From: Hedera helix
Taxonomy: Eukaryota; Streptophyta; Magnoliopsida; Apiales; Araliaceae
Length of the DNA: 64,000 nucleotides
Reading direction: 5' to 3'
NCBI GenBank assembly: GCA_947179155.2
Contig: OX359264.1
Coordinates: forward strand, 48,662,202 to 48,726,201
Part shown: positions 11,783 to 23,858 of the stretch, in pieces
How the letters are laid out: each line of letters begins with the position of its first letter
How positions within the stretch are numbered: the stretch's first letter is position 1
The notes under the pieces: model-generated
Told to the model about the DNA's origin: nothing
Database searches by the model: none
Seen by the model: the letters and a program-made list of their open reading frames with translations, nothing else
Made by a program: the position numbers and the translations under genes

Positions 11783-13212
11783 ATACATAGTGCGTTATCG
11801 CAAGCAACCAAAAATAAAGTCTTACTGCAAAAAAAAAAAATTTATGTTGTAGTGCAAGTAAGAGTCGATCACACAGAAAATGATTAATTTAATTTTATAC
11901 GATGCAAACCAAAATGAAGGGTTTTTAAATTAAAAGAAATAATTTAAAGAATATAAACTAAAAAAAAAAGAAATATGCAACTAACGCAGAATAAATTAAC
12001 TAAATAAATTAGGAGAATAAATATTGGGTTAAGTTAACATCCAGTATCAAAATTTTACACTGATCATTAATACTAACATAAATTAACTAATATTTAGAAT
12101 ATTCACTATTGGAATAATTATTCGTTGGTGGAATAATTTTTCTATCTCTCATTAATTTTAGTTAAGTTGAAACAAACTATCTAAATAACCCTAACTACAA
12201 AACAACCTCAGACACGCGCTAAAGATTTAATCTAGCAGCAGTTTTAAGAATTAGGGAGATCGATGAAGCTAAACAACACAAGAACAAACGGTTGCAATTA
12301 ATTTAGTCAAATATTATCCCTAAGATATAATAATCTTTTGATCTGCTGTCAATTATTAATCTTAGATGCATCACAAATTAAAGTGATTAAACAATTACGG
12401 ATTTAATATTTAACTTAGCAGTAGATTTCGACGAATAATAAACTAGTATGCGTCCTAGCAATTAAACGAATCAATAATAAAAATTAAGAATATAAGAATA
12501 TCCAATACCAAAAATATAAATTAAAAAATTAAAATAATTAAATCTTACAGTGCATAAATTCCGAAGACTTCCGTTCACTTAAACCAAGAACAAAATTTTT
12601 GCCACATATGGCTATGAAATCCCCGAAGAATAATAGAAGACTAATCTATACACAAGAGTACTCCTAATGGTGCCTCAAAGCACTTATTTATAGGCTACAT
12701 AATTTTTATAATTCTAATAGGATTTAAAATACAATTAAAATAAAATAATAGTTAAAAATCATTATTTTTAATCCTTTTCCAAATTACAATTGAAATCTTT
12801 AATTTATTTATTTTTGGACCGCACGTGGAAATCACACCAATATGCGGTAAGGAATAAGGAAGAATAAAGGACAAAATGGGACCCGCGATAAAGTAATTCA
12901 AAAGAAACATGTTGCTCACATCCTAGCCTGCTTCTTCCATTCGCGTAATGCGCGTACCTCAACCTTAGCCTCCTAGTCGAAACGGTGTCGTTTCTCTTAA
13001 TACATACCCCAGCTACTAAACGCGTAATGCACGGTCCACCTTATTTCCTGAAATTACCATTTTACCACTTAACTTCATTTTTCCTACAAAATTAAATATA
13101 AAAAAATAAAAATGCATAATAATACATAAAATACCTAAAATACTTAAAAGCGCATAAATAATTATGTCTAAAAATATATAATAAATAGATATAAAATCTA
13201 TTTATCAATATA
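11783..13212 (-). mobile_element. Solo LTR of Athila/Tat-like family, reversed
   Basis: Reverse-complemented, this segment begins TGATAAATAGATTTTATA and ends TTTTGGTTGCTTGCGATAAC, matching both ends of the LTRs at 2516-3977 and 7104-8550 and their AT-rich layout. No internal region or second LTR is attached, so it is a solo LTR from LTR-LTR recombination. The flanks ATACA (11783-11787) and ATATA (13208-13212) are a 4/5 target duplication. A palindrome-like AAACGGTGTCGTTT lies at 12980-12993. Confidence 0.75.
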
Positions 13213-13313
13213 TTACTTCCACCAACATAGAATCAACCAATGAACTCATGACTAGTATAGTTGGATGGCAATTTAATTCATACATGAGTTACACCTTATA
13301 CTCCACTGAGTAG

Positions 13314-13343
<30 letters not shown>

Positions 13344-13347
<4 letters not shown>

Positions 13348-13566
13348 GATCAAGTTCATACCCCCTTATTTTACATACTAAGCATACCCCTTTTAGCGAC
13401 GATTTGGTTCGTCGTCATAGGTTCGATCCGTCGTTATATGTTTGTCCGTCGCTAAACCCTTTAGTGACTGACCGAACCTATGGCGATGGACCAAACCGTC
13501 GCTAGGTCCATCGCTAAAGGGAATATGCTTGGTATGTAAAATAAGATGGTATGTACTTGATTCTTT
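13344..13566. mobile_element. MITE in a TA tract (223 bp)
   Basis: The left end AAAGGATCAAGTTCATACCC mirrors the right end, whose complement reads AAAGAATCAAGTACATACCA. The inverted repeats extend about 50 bp, through TATTTTACATAC and AAGCAT. The centre is built from short GCGACG/CGTCGC phrases in both orientations. It is embedded in (TA)n on both sides, so the exact TA target duplication cannot be resolved. The left LTR lacks it. The superfamily is uncertain. Confidence 0.75.
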
Positions 13567-13924
13567 ATATATATATATTACACACTACTTACCTTATTAA
13601 TTAATTAACATAATTTGGCTAACATATATACATATACATATATACGTATTGTGTGTGTACAATACTTGCATTATTAATCCATTAATACAATTTGGGTCAC
13701 CAATTGGACCAATTTGAATTAATTTATTGGGCTTGGCACCAATAAAACTATATAAATAAATTGGGCCTTCATGCTCATTTTCATACTTGCACCTATTCTT
13801 AAAACCTTGGGCTAGAATGTCATTTAAATTGTATATCATAATCGGGCTACTCATTAAATCTTACATGGACCATTATACAAGACTTAATATATTTCATTGG
13901 GCCATGTTACACATCATATATATG

Positions 13925-13955
<31 letters not shown>

Positions 13956-14216
13956 ATTACATATAATATACATTACAATGTTGGCTTAATTAATCCCCTC
14001 ATTGGATTATTAATTAAATAAAATACTTAGATTAATTCACTAATTAATTAAGTGAATTACTTATACCTTTTTATGAATATTTAATTCATACATTAACGTA
14101 TTACTAACCAAGGCTAATATTCAAGCTATATATATTAATTCATAATATAAGTTTTAACTTGTTCTCAAATAATTAATCTTGATTAGCTTGTTTAACTATT
14201 AATTCTTCATTTTTCA

Positions 14217-14268
<52 letters not shown>

Positions 14269-14271
<3 letters not shown>

Positions 14272-14508
14272 ACGGTTCAAAAGCATACCTCTTAAATAGT
14301 ATACCTCCTTAAGTAGCATACCTTTATTAAAACGACGTTATTTTGAAAATTCTTTGATAGCATTTTTGTAAATAAAAGAAAAATAAGTGGAGCCTCAAAA
14401 TATCACATCATATCACATCTTCTTTTAATATTATTTATAAAAAAAATATTCAAAACGATGTCGTTTTGATAAAAATATGTTATTTAAGAGGTATATTTTA
14501 GATCCGTC

Positions 14509-14510
<2 letters not shown>
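14269..14510. mobile_element. Second MITE in a TA tract (242 bp)
   Basis: The left end AGGACGGTTCAAAAGCATAC and the complement of the right end, AGGACGGATCTAAAATATAC, share CCTCTTAAATA further in. The element is flanked by (TA)n on each side. Inside, AAAACGACGTTATTTT and CAAAACGATGTCGTTTTG are near-palindromes. The superfamily is uncertain; a TA target suggests Tc1/mariner. Confidence 0.7.
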
Positions 14511-14580
<70 letters not shown>

Positions 14581-14625
14581 TGTGTGTGTGTGTTATATTT
14601 ATTAAACAAAATAAGATATGAGAGG

Positions 14626-14664
<39 letters not shown>

Positions 14665-14674
14665 TTGTGTGTGT

Positions 14675-14903
14675 GTTATATTTATTAAACAAAATAAGAT
14701 ATGAGAGGTGTAATAGTCATGAAGGAATAAAATGTTAAATTGAAGTGTAATTCTTTGTGTAAATGATGAGGTTGATTAAACACACACACACATATAAACA
14801 CATTTAATCAACCTCATCATTTACACAAAGAATTACACTTCAATTTAACATTTTATTCCTTCATGACTATTACACCTCTCATATCTTATTTTGTTTAATA
14901 AAT

Positions 14904-14908
<5 letters not shown>
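14675..14908. repeat. Perfect inverted repeat, 106-bp arms, 22-bp loop
   Basis: Bases 14675-14780 are the exact reverse complement of 14803-14908, separated by a CA-rich 22-bp spacer. Beyond the arms the symmetry runs on into TG and CA microsatellites. The right arm is native LTR sequence (compare 900-1010 in the left LTR); the left arm is an extra inverted copy. A further direct partial copy of the left arm starts near 14590. The transcript would fold into a long hairpin. Confidence 0.9.
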
Positions 14909-14967
<59 letters not shown>

Positions 14968-15088
14968 CACCTTCACATTCCTTGGCACCTTCCTAAAAAA
15001 AAATTAAATATCCTTCACAAATAATTTTTATTTTATTTTTTTTACCTAATTCTCATTAAAATAGGTTCTAAAAATCTGGGTTATCACA

Positions 15089-15198
15089 GTCGCACCCTAG
15101 TGGGTCGTCCGCCTTAGGGGTTCGCACACCTTAGTGGGTCATTCGCCCTAAAGGGTCGTGCCTTAGGGAGTAGCGCCCTAATGAGGCGCGAGCCCTTA
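15089..15198. repeat. GC-richer degenerate tandem repeat
   Basis: Three or so units of about 32 bp share phrases such as CGCACCCTAGTGGGTCG, CGCACACCTTAGTGGGTC and CGCCCTAATGAGGCG. It contrasts with its AT-rich surroundings and sits between the LTR end and the CACTA-like end. Confidence 0.5.
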
Positions 15199-15860
15199 CT
15201 ACAAAAAAATGGCGATTCGGCAACAATAAGTTTTCGTTGCTAAAGATACGAAATTTCGTTGCTAAAGATCATTTGTAACAATTTTTCAGTCGTTGGACCA
15301 TTCATTGCGCAATGAGCGTTTCTAATTGTCTAGCAACGAAATTATTTTGATCGTTGCAGAAAGTGAAATATTTCGCAACGAAAGTTGATTTTCATGTAAG
15401 AGCATAGATCATTTAGCAACGAAATGTATTGTTGCAAATCTATTAAGAAATTGTTACTGAAAAATAACTTTCGTTGCAAAATCCGTCTAATTGGCAACGA
15501 AAAGAACCTCTTTTTTTTTGTCAACGAAGTTGAAAATTCATTGCGGTTTAGACACTTTTACCAACGATATTTGTCGTTGTTGAACGCATGGAAATTGTTG
15601 CCTTAACTAATTATCGTTGCTAATTGTACATTTTTTGGCAACGATGTTCGTTACAAAATGTGCATAATATATTAGTCATTTATTATTTTGCAACGAGATT
15701 ATTCGTTGTCGTTGATCTTGTTAAGAATAATTATAATCAATTAGCAACGATAATGTTCGATGCTGATTATTTTTCAAGAGCAATGAAAATTGTTATCGAT
15801 TAGCAGCGACACTATACGTTGCTATTTGATTTATATGTGCAACGAAAGTTGTTATAATTT
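15199..15860 (+). mobile_element. CACTA-like (En/Spm) transposon end with subterminal array
   Basis: The segment opens TACTACAAAAAAA, one base from the canonical CACTA terminus. The following 660 bases hold 10 copies of CAACGA and 9 of TCGTTG, mostly within TAGCAACGAAA or TTTCGTTGC contexts and in both orientations. Dense short subterminal repeats are the binding sites of transposase-partner proteins in CACTA elements. I found no matching opposite end (TTTTGTAGTG) in the window, so this is a truncated element or its other end is too diverged. Confidence 0.6.
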
Positions 15861-18204
15861 ACAAGAATATAAATAAATCATGACTTAATGACCTTATAAC
15901 AAATTATGCCAAAAATATAAAAAAAAACTCAAATATTATTAATTAAATAAAATCATACAATACATGATCATTCATCATCTTTACAACCAACTATCTAAAT
16001 GATTTATTGTAGCACATGTACAAAGTTAGCTCCTTCAACAAACTGCCCATGAAATATCAAATCACTACTTAACTAGGGAAAGAACTGCTCAGTCTAGTAC
16101 ACACAAGCATGACTGCTATTCGCGTTCACAACAATTAAAGCATAAGTGCACAAGGTGAAGGGATTACCAAAATTCACAGGCTTCAAGAGATACTTCTTCA
16201 TCAGGGTCCTTATTGACTTGTAACATTTATTCAATTACATTCCTCAAGTATGGTTGTAGTCACACGAATAACAAAACATCCATTGATGTTGATCCCATCA
16301 GATTTTGGATCTGCAAATAGTTGATGAGGAAACTAACTTTAGACCAAATCAGATTTAATGATGCGGGTAGAAGCGCTTTTAAGCATATTTAAATTCTATA
16401 TGCAGTGAATGTGAATAATATGTAGGAGGAATGTGCACTAAATGAGTTTCGGATAGCCCATATATATATACATGGTAATCATGATATGTATATGAACAAT
16501 AATGGCATTGATCAGATCGGGGGTCACTAAGGACCACATGCACAAGTAAACATTTATTGTTGAATAGAGAACTATAATTAAAAAGTAGTCAAATTCATCA
16601 AATCAGACAGTTCAAATTGAAGCACAAGAACAAAAATAATGGAATGAACAAAAATATCCCAGTAAATAAATACAACAATAATAAATTATATAACAATAAT
16701 CAATGAGAAAATAGATGGACAATTTGAAAATGTTATTCACATTTCTGAGTGTTACACAACATAAAAAAGTGAGCCAGCCCCCAGAAAAACATTGATTAAA
16801 TAACAGACAACTATAAAAAGAATTGAAACATGCAGATGCATTTAAGTTACTATACAATGGTATCATGCAGATAAGTTTAAGTTACTATACAATGGTATAA
16901 GAAAACTAATTAACAATTCAAATTATTGATTGTTTCCCTCTTCTTACAGCTTACACTCATAGTTATATAAAAGCCCTCTCTTAAAGGTTATAACCATCCT
17001 AATGGTTTCATAATCTAAAAGAAGAATCCCTTCCCGGTTTATTGTTAGCCTATTTTTTTAACTTGGGATTTATACGCAATCGAATAGCAACACAGCGGCA
17101 AGCAATGTATCATTCTAACAGAGAATTAAATAATAATAATTACTAAATATAAATTTTATATCAAATTAATTTTATTTAAACAATCGAATAAAAATATAAA
17201 ATAAAATCTAATTAAATTAACAACTAAATTTATCTAATGACAATAATTAATATAATATTTTAAAGATTTAAGATTATAATTTTTTCCAATATTTTGTTTA
17301 AACATTTTTACTATCTTTTTAATTAATTAATTATATACATTTGTTAATCGAGACTTCTTTATAGTATTTATATGCATCTATCGATAGTCACATAAACAAA
17401 TCTCCCTAAATCCACCAATAAAGGAGTAGAATTAGAAAGAACATCTTAGTTAAATAAAACATTATATCTCTATGTGAATTATATTAAAAAGGATACGTGA
17501 AGATTAGATTCTCTTATTGATTACATATAGCATATAAGTATATCTCTATCCTATACACGAATCATGAATTCCATCAACGCAAAAAATATAAACATATGTT
17601 ATCATATTCAAATCTAAATTTATAATACATCTCTCAATTCATATAAATTATCCTAATAATTAACTGTAATTAATTAATTAATACATGAAAGCACTTAATA
17701 TTTAGCACAAAAATATTTAAACCCAAATCTTTAATCCATTTGTCAACTTCATATAGACTATCACTTTAATTACTACAATTAATTTATACTTAAAATCGCA
17801 AAATATAATAAACAATTCATATATAATCAAACATAATTAAAAAAATAAGAGAATTATTATAAACTACACATTGGGTTCCATTGCAATCTTAATTAAGAAT
17901 TAGCTCATAACTAAAGAAGAAAATACATTCATAATATTATATATAATCATCCCAATAATTACAATAATTAAAAAAAAGATTTAAAGAGAAAAGATCTTAT
18001 TCTTGAAGCGCGATCTCTAATTCTTCTTTCAATCTTGAATCTTTGCATGAATCCTCCTTTAAAGCTTATAGAAATCTTGATTCTCTATTCTAATCTACAT
18101 CTAATTATGTTAATCTATGTTAATTCTCCCTAAAATATACGTTTTGACATGTATTTATTGGTTACATTTCCAATCCCTAGCATGTATGGAAGTACAAATC
18201 CAAT
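15861..18204. other. Unassigned AT-rich sequence
   Basis: No gene or element could be recognised. The part next to the CACTA-like end (15861-16400) is less AT-biased and could be transposon interior. A 35-bp tandem duplication lies at 16831-16900 (core TTTAAGTTACTATACAATGG). The short open frame on the minus strand at 16612-16866 is Cys/Tyr-rich low-complexity and not credible as a gene. Confidence 0.4.
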
Positions 18205-19206
18205 GTTCAAGTTAATCAACTCCATGGGAAGCAGTATCTAGTCACGTATTAAGGTAAGAGATATCACATTCTTTTAGTAAGTATTATTCGATAAAATTTC
18301 GGAAATAATTATAATTTTTTTAATAATTTGCGATTTATTTAATATCATTTCACGTGAATATTTCTATTTACTTGAACGTTTCTATTGAACTTCAACCGTT
18401 ATTTTGAACTATGGATCTTGAATATCATTCTTGAATTTGAGACCACATCGTATTGACAATTTTGACATTATCTGACTCTGGACAAAGTAAAATTGTAAAC
18501 TTTTGATATCTATTGTTTATCATGTTATTCTATTTCTTATGTTCATCATTTATATCTATGTTGTTATTCTAATCATCAAGAATCAAGTTGTTATAAATAT
18601 CTTTGGCATGGGTGCAAAGATAATATAATTGATGAATATATGTGGCCTGGACACAGATGATATGATTGGTAAATGTCTTTGGCCTGGGGCAAAGACGATA
18701 TAATTGATGAGTGTCTTTTAGGGCATGTGGTGAATGTTCTCTTTGGTCTGGGACAAAGAAGAACTGTTGTTTGACATGATCATGACCAGTGGTGTTTCAG
18801 ATGATAAATGTTGATGATAATTTTTTAAATAGATTGCTCATTTCACTGCTATTATTGATATAAAATTTGTTATTTATTATATTCTATCAAGAACTCAAAT
18901 GTTGAATGATAATGATAATTTATTTATCGTTATCTTAGTCATGATATTTCTTTACTGAGCTATTTGAGTTTACCCTTCTTTTTGTTCCATTGTTCTTTAA
19001 GAAATGAGAGTGTAGCTGGGACTAGTCAAAAAATGTAGTGAAAGTTCGAGTGATAGTTGTACTAGTCTTCACATGTTGTAAAATAGTGTAACAATAATAT
19101 TGAAGACTCAGTTGTGTATTTTTTTTTGTTATGTACTGTTTTGTAGTAGTTGTGTATTTTTTGCGACTCTAATAAGGATATGTAGGCCCAGATTTGGGAT
19201 CGTCAC
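18205..19206 (+). mobile_element. 5'-truncated LTR, family of the LTR at 61378
   Basis: It matches 62650-64000 in order: GTTCAAGTTAATCAAC, a CACGT(A/G)TTAA(G/A)G phrase, the hairpin array, TTGATGAT, GATTGCTCATT, and the end-proximal CTGAGC stem-loop. It ends GGGATCGTCACA. Hairpins lie at 18599-18621, 18638-18658, 18675-18696 and 18736-18764, and the GAGC...GTTT stem-loop at 18957-18971. No primer site follows the LTR end and no partner LTR is nearby, so it is a truncated solo LTR. The 5' boundary is approximate. Confidence 0.7.
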
Positions 19207-19349
19207 ACACGCCCAAGACCAATTAAAAGTAAAAGTCTGGATTAAAGTTCAGTTATAGCTGAAACCCATAACTAGATGAGTCCATAATATAATAAGTCTC
19301 CTTATTCCCTCAATGTTGAAAACTCAGTCATATCCAACCAACCTAATTA

Positions 19350-19912
19350 TATTCAACCAGTGGCGAAGCCACGTTATAGGTTGTGGGGTCAATTGACCCC
19401 ACTGAATATTTTTTTTGTTTTATAATATATGACAAAATTTAAAATTTTTAAATATTATATAAAAATCGACCCCACTGAAATTTTGTAAAATTTCTAATAT
19501 ATGGGGTCAAATTAAAAATTTATAATTTTCTCACTTAAATCTCAATCTCATATCATTCTTACCTCCTCTATATATCAATATGTATATTCATATAATCTTC
19601 TTAAACTAATTAATAATTAATTTTATATTATTTTTTGAAAGAATTAATTATTTATAAACAGTTTGTCTTTAGAAAAATTTATTAGGAGTCAAAAAGATAT
19701 ATATATACATACATATAAATATATATAAAGTTAACAATTATTATATTATCATTGTAATCAAATATATGTTATATATATAACTTGAAAGTATAAAATTATT
19801 CAAAAAAATTGGCTCGGGGGCGCTGCCCCCGAACCCCCATAAAATTATTTATAACCACACAAATTTTTTGACCCCACTGAACTAAATGTCTGGCTTCGCC
19901 ACTGTATTCAAC
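19350..19912. mobile_element. Non-autonomous hAT element with 8-bp target duplication
   Basis: The element 19358-19904 (547 bp) has perfect 14-bp terminal inverted repeats CAGTGGCGAAGCCA. It is flanked by the identical 8-bp duplication TATTCAAC at 19350-19357 and 19905-19912, the hallmark of hAT transposition. A 20-bp perfect palindrome GTGGGGTCAATTGACCCCAC lies inside the left end, and GACCCCACTGAA phrases recur. There is no coding capacity; transposase must have come from elsewhere. A degenerate relative of this terminus appears at 47907. Confidence 0.93.
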
Positions 19913-20085
19913 CGTGAACTTTAACCCTTCTAAAATTGCATGTAAGCCATAAAATATATTGCAGTGTGTCAACATTTGTACTGGGCCACAATACAATGTT
20001 AACATATGTCAGCAGTGGATCCGGACCTTAAATATAAGATTAATTGGCATGCACCCGTACCGGACCCTAAATAATTTTATGCCAA

Positions 20086-20270
20086 CAGCAGCCATCATCA
20101 ACTATTGTGAATTAAGATTGTAGAAGATTATGGAAAGAAGAGTCGCTTAGATTATGACTTACCTTAACTTACTATAAGTCCCAGCCTAGTGCGTTGCGTT
20201 GCCTTCCACTTTAGGAGCCACTGGGAAGAAAGAAGAATCCAAGGTATCACCATATTTTGATGTAGTAAAG
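20086..20270. repeat. Dispersed repeat R, copy A
   Basis: About 185 bp, richer in GC than its surroundings, sharing GCAGCCATCATC, TTATGGAAAGAAGAGTCGCT, CCTAGTGCGTTGC, GGAGCCACT and AAGGTATCACCATATTTTG with copies at 23859-24022 and 60857-61050. No ORF is shared by all copies and no terminal repeats are visible. Its identity is unknown; it could be a gene fragment family or a short retroelement. Confidence 0.65.
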
Positions 20271-20677
20271 ACTTTATTTCAAATCTGTATCCCCCACAAC
20301 TAGCATATACTTATATGATGCCACTACATAAATTAAATTGATCGAAAGAAATGGTATCAAATCAAAATAAAACTTTGTACGACTTGAAACCACATCCAAG
20401 AATCTTGGTTAATATATATTTTTTATTTATAATTTTTAGTATTTAATTTTAATATAAAAAGCGTTTATCAAAAAAAATTGTCAAGGTTTGGAGATGGTAC
20501 AACACTTGCTATCTGTTTGATGCAATGAAAAATATCCATAAAAATTCGAATTTTCATATATTTTAGTACGTATTTAAGGATATTTAATAAATTTTGTGTA
20601 TTTTTATTTATTATCAAAAAAAATTCAGTAATTTAATTTACTTTTTACCCATTTGTATTTTGGGCTTAGTATCAATG
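20271..20677. other. AT-rich spacer, nothing recognised
   Basis: Between repeat R and the foldback element I see only AT-rich sequence without ORFs, inverted repeats or LTR-type ends. Confidence 0.5.
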
Positions 20678-22208
20678 TTTTAAATTAGCAAAACTAACAC
20701 TTACACAGCTAAACTTGTCGAGTTTTATACGTTAGGCCATTGAACTTTTAATTTCGTTAATTGGACTACTGTACTAACTAAATTTTTTTAATCAGGTCAT
20801 TCCATTAAAATTAGCTAACAGACGTTAGCTAATAATTCGACGTGGCATTTTTTTTAATTTTTTTTTTTGAAATGACTTGATAAGGCAAACTAACATTTAG
20901 GCCACTGAACTTGTCAAGTTTTGTGCGTTAAGCCATTGAACTTTTAATTTTTTTAATTGGTCCATTACACTAATTAATTTTTTTTAATCAAATAATTACA
21001 TCAAATTAATTGGACGGAAGTTATTTTTATTTTCGATGTGCTTGTGCAACTTTTTTATTATTTTGAAAGTGATACGGCTTTTTTTTATTATTATGTGAAT
21101 ATGACATGGCTTTTTAAAAAAAATACAAAAAAATATTAAAACAAATTTTTTAAAATGCAAATAAAATAAAAATAAACTTGAAAATTTACAATAAAAGGAC
21201 TTATAATAAAGTAATACTTTTTAAAAATATAAAATAAAATTAAAATTAAAGCCCTCCCTCCCTCTCTCTCTCTCTCTAAAACCCCCTTTTTTTTAAAACA
21301 AAGAAAACCCATCTTTATTTTATATTTTAAAATATATCGTAAAATTTAATTTAATTTTTAAAAATAAATATAAAATTAAATTTTAGTTGCAAAATTACAA
21401 TAAAAAATTCAAAACAAAATAACAAATTTTGTAAAACAAAGAAAATTAAAACCCTCTCTCTCTCTCTCTAAAACCCCTCTTTTTTAAAACAATAATTTTT
21501 TTATTCTAATTTTCCAAATAAAATTTAATTTTATTTATATTTTTAAAAACTAATTTTAATTTTATTTTATATTTTAAAATATAAAATAAAGAGGGGTTTT
21601 CTTTGTTTTAAAAAATGGGTTTTAGAGAGAGAGAAAGAGGGTTTTAATTTTATTTTATACTTTAAAAAAATATTATTTTATTTTAAATCATTTTATTATA
21701 AATTTTCATGTTTATTTTAATTTTATTTGTATTTTTTAAATTTTATTTTAATATTTTTTAGAAAAAGTCATGTCATATTCACATAATAATAATAAATAAA
21801 TAAAGCCATCTCACTGTCAAATTTATAAAAAAGTAGCACAAACACGACGAAAATAAAGATAACTTCCGTTCAATTAATTTGACGTAATGACCTGATTAAA
21901 GTTTTTTTTATTAGTATCATGGTCCAATTAAAGAAATTAAAAGTTCAGTGGCTTAACACACAAAACCCGACAAGTTCAGTAGCCTAAATTTTGTTTGTCT
22001 TGCCACGTCATGTTTTAAAAAAAAAAAGAAGAGAAAATGCCACGTCGGATTATCAGCTAACGTCTGTTAGCTGATTTTAATGGAATGACATGATTAAAAT
22101 TTTTTAATTAGTACAGTGGTCCAATTAACAAAATTAAAAGTTCAGTGATCTAACGCACAAAACCCGACAAGTACAGTGGTGTAAATGTTAGTTTTGCCGA
22201 TTTAAATT
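20678..22208. mobile_element. Long foldback element (about 1.5 kb), MULE-like
   Basis: The ends GCAAAACTAACACTTACAC and, on the complement of the right end, GCAAAACTAACATTTACAC are inverted repeats. The pairing continues through almost the entire element: CATTGAACTTTTAATT, TTAGCTAACAGACGTTAGCT, and the CT-rich block near 21250-21290 against the AG-rich block near 21620-21645. Each arm has the same sentence twice (about 20700 and 20880 on the left). The centre lies near 21530. The flanks TTTTAAATT (20678-20686) and ATTTAAATT (22200-22208) match at 8 of 9, which fits a Mutator-type 9-bp duplication, though the site is itself palindromic. There is no ORF. Confidence 0.75.
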
Positions 22209-23389
22209 ATAAAAGCAAAACAAAGAAAAGAGTATAACAAATTAAATTCCATAAAGTTTAAAATTAATCAAAATAAAACATCATGATTAGGTAAAAATTC
22301 TGTATTTTTTGTTTCCTATTGTATAGTTATTGATTACCAAATTATGTTCTCACTCAAAAATGATGTATCTAGGAACTCCATTGTACTATTCCAACTCCAA
22401 CTCTCCAAGCCTCTTTGGATTTAATATTTTCAATAATAGAATTATTTTGCCTTTTGCTAAGAAATCACTACATTATATTATTGATAAAATCAATCTATTA
22501 GGACAATGTCTTGAGCAAAATAAAAACTTATCCCGACGAAAAGGAGAAGAACAATTAAGGGACAACTCTTATACATATTTGGTGACAAAATGTCATTAGT
22601 TAAATTTTATGTCACTGTCAAAAGTAATAGTCCATTTCTTAGCAAAGTTTAATAAGGAACAGTCGAAATAAAATTATTTTATCCATTATCAATTTGTTAT
22701 TTTTATTAAAATATATATAATTAAATAAAATTATCCTACTATTTAGATAATATAGATTGAAAATAAAATAATTTTTTTACAAAGATCATTTTCCTAACTT
22801 AAATTTGTTACTATTATTAAAATATAAATATAATTTAAATTACGAGTAAGATTTTATTATTATTTAGATAATATAATTTTAAAATAAAAATAGTTTCTTA
22901 CGAAAATTACCTTACTAGAGATTAAATTATAATATTATTAAAATATATATAGGTTTAAATATAACACATTGACCAATAATATGTTTAATTATTAAATTAA
23001 AAAATTTAAAGGTTAGAAACTAATTAACCGATTCAATAATATATTTATAAAAAATACAAAATAAAACAAAATAAAATCATCATACCTTATATAATTTATT
23101 ATCATTATTAAATAATATTTTACTACTACTTAGACAATATAATTTGAGAAGAATTTCTTCATAATTGAATTTGTTACTATTATTAAAATATATAAGTGTA
23201 ATTTTATTTCAAGTATAAATATAATTTAATTAGTATTTACATAATATAATTTTAGAAAATAAAATTAAATAGACAATTCGGCTGATACTTGATTTATCAA
23301 TTTATAAAGAATGATTAATAAATAATTATAACATCATTTATCTAATGTGAGTTTAAGCAATATTTATTATTTCTTAAATAAATTCAGAC

Positions 23390-23602
23390 CTTTTCTTTGC
23401 TGCAGAGCGCAAAAATGGTGATGCTGAGGCGGTGGAGACGAGATCTGGGCCGTCGAATTATTGATAAGATGTGGGTCTGGATGATCTCCGGATGGATGTC
23501 GGTGATTGATGTGAGTTTTCCGGGTGATGCCCTATTAATTTGTGATAAATGAATTAAAGTCAAGGATTTTGGTTGTACAAAGTTGTACACGTTATAGCAC
23601 AT
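23390..23602 (+). other. GC-rich gene-like fragment, unidentified
   Basis: This short island stands out from the AT-rich array. It starts with TTTTCTTTGCTGCAG, a good splice-acceptor context. A 45-codon frame from ATG at 23415 reads MVMLRRWRRDLGRRIIDKMW and ends at 23552. I do not recognise the product. It could be an exon carried in by a transposon or a remnant of a host gene. Confidence 0.35.
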
Positions 23603-23858
23603 AATTGTTGATAAATCAAGTCGAGGAGTTGTTTATTGGGATTTTGTTTCTCTGTCTTTTCCTAAGGGATAAACTTACATATATAATATTTAGATATAAA
23701 ATTAAATATTATATTTATTTTAATTATTAAAAAATAAAATATAATGCAAATTTTAATATTATATTTATTTTTTAATAATTAAAAAAATATTATATTTAAA
23801 TATTATACAATTATTTTTATACTTTTTTTAGTGGTAAAAATCATATGATCGATGACGA

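Larger units (their letters stand above)
9530..15088 (-). mobile_element. Right (5') LTR of large minus element, with nested insertions
   Basis: On the plus strand it begins TGTTACGCCCC next to the primer site and ends GGGTTATCACA, the same end as the left LTR. After removing the reversed solo LTR, two MITEs and the inverted duplication it would be about 3.5 kb. The stem-loop GAGT...ACTC lies at 10018-10038 with CAGCAAG beside it, as in the other chromovirus-like LTRs here. The right flank is GTCGC; the left partner of that target duplication is outside the window. Microsatellites (TA at 14220-14268 and 14514-14577, TG/CA at 14581-14952) mark the unstable right part. Confidence 0.75.

Noticed and set aside
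14510..14692. Minus-strand open frame of Thr-His and Ile-Tyr repeats
   Set aside because: It only translates TA and TG/CA microsatellites.
22330..22599. 89-residue open frame
   Set aside because: No recognised motif, AT-rich codon use like the surrounding array, no promoter or relatives visible.
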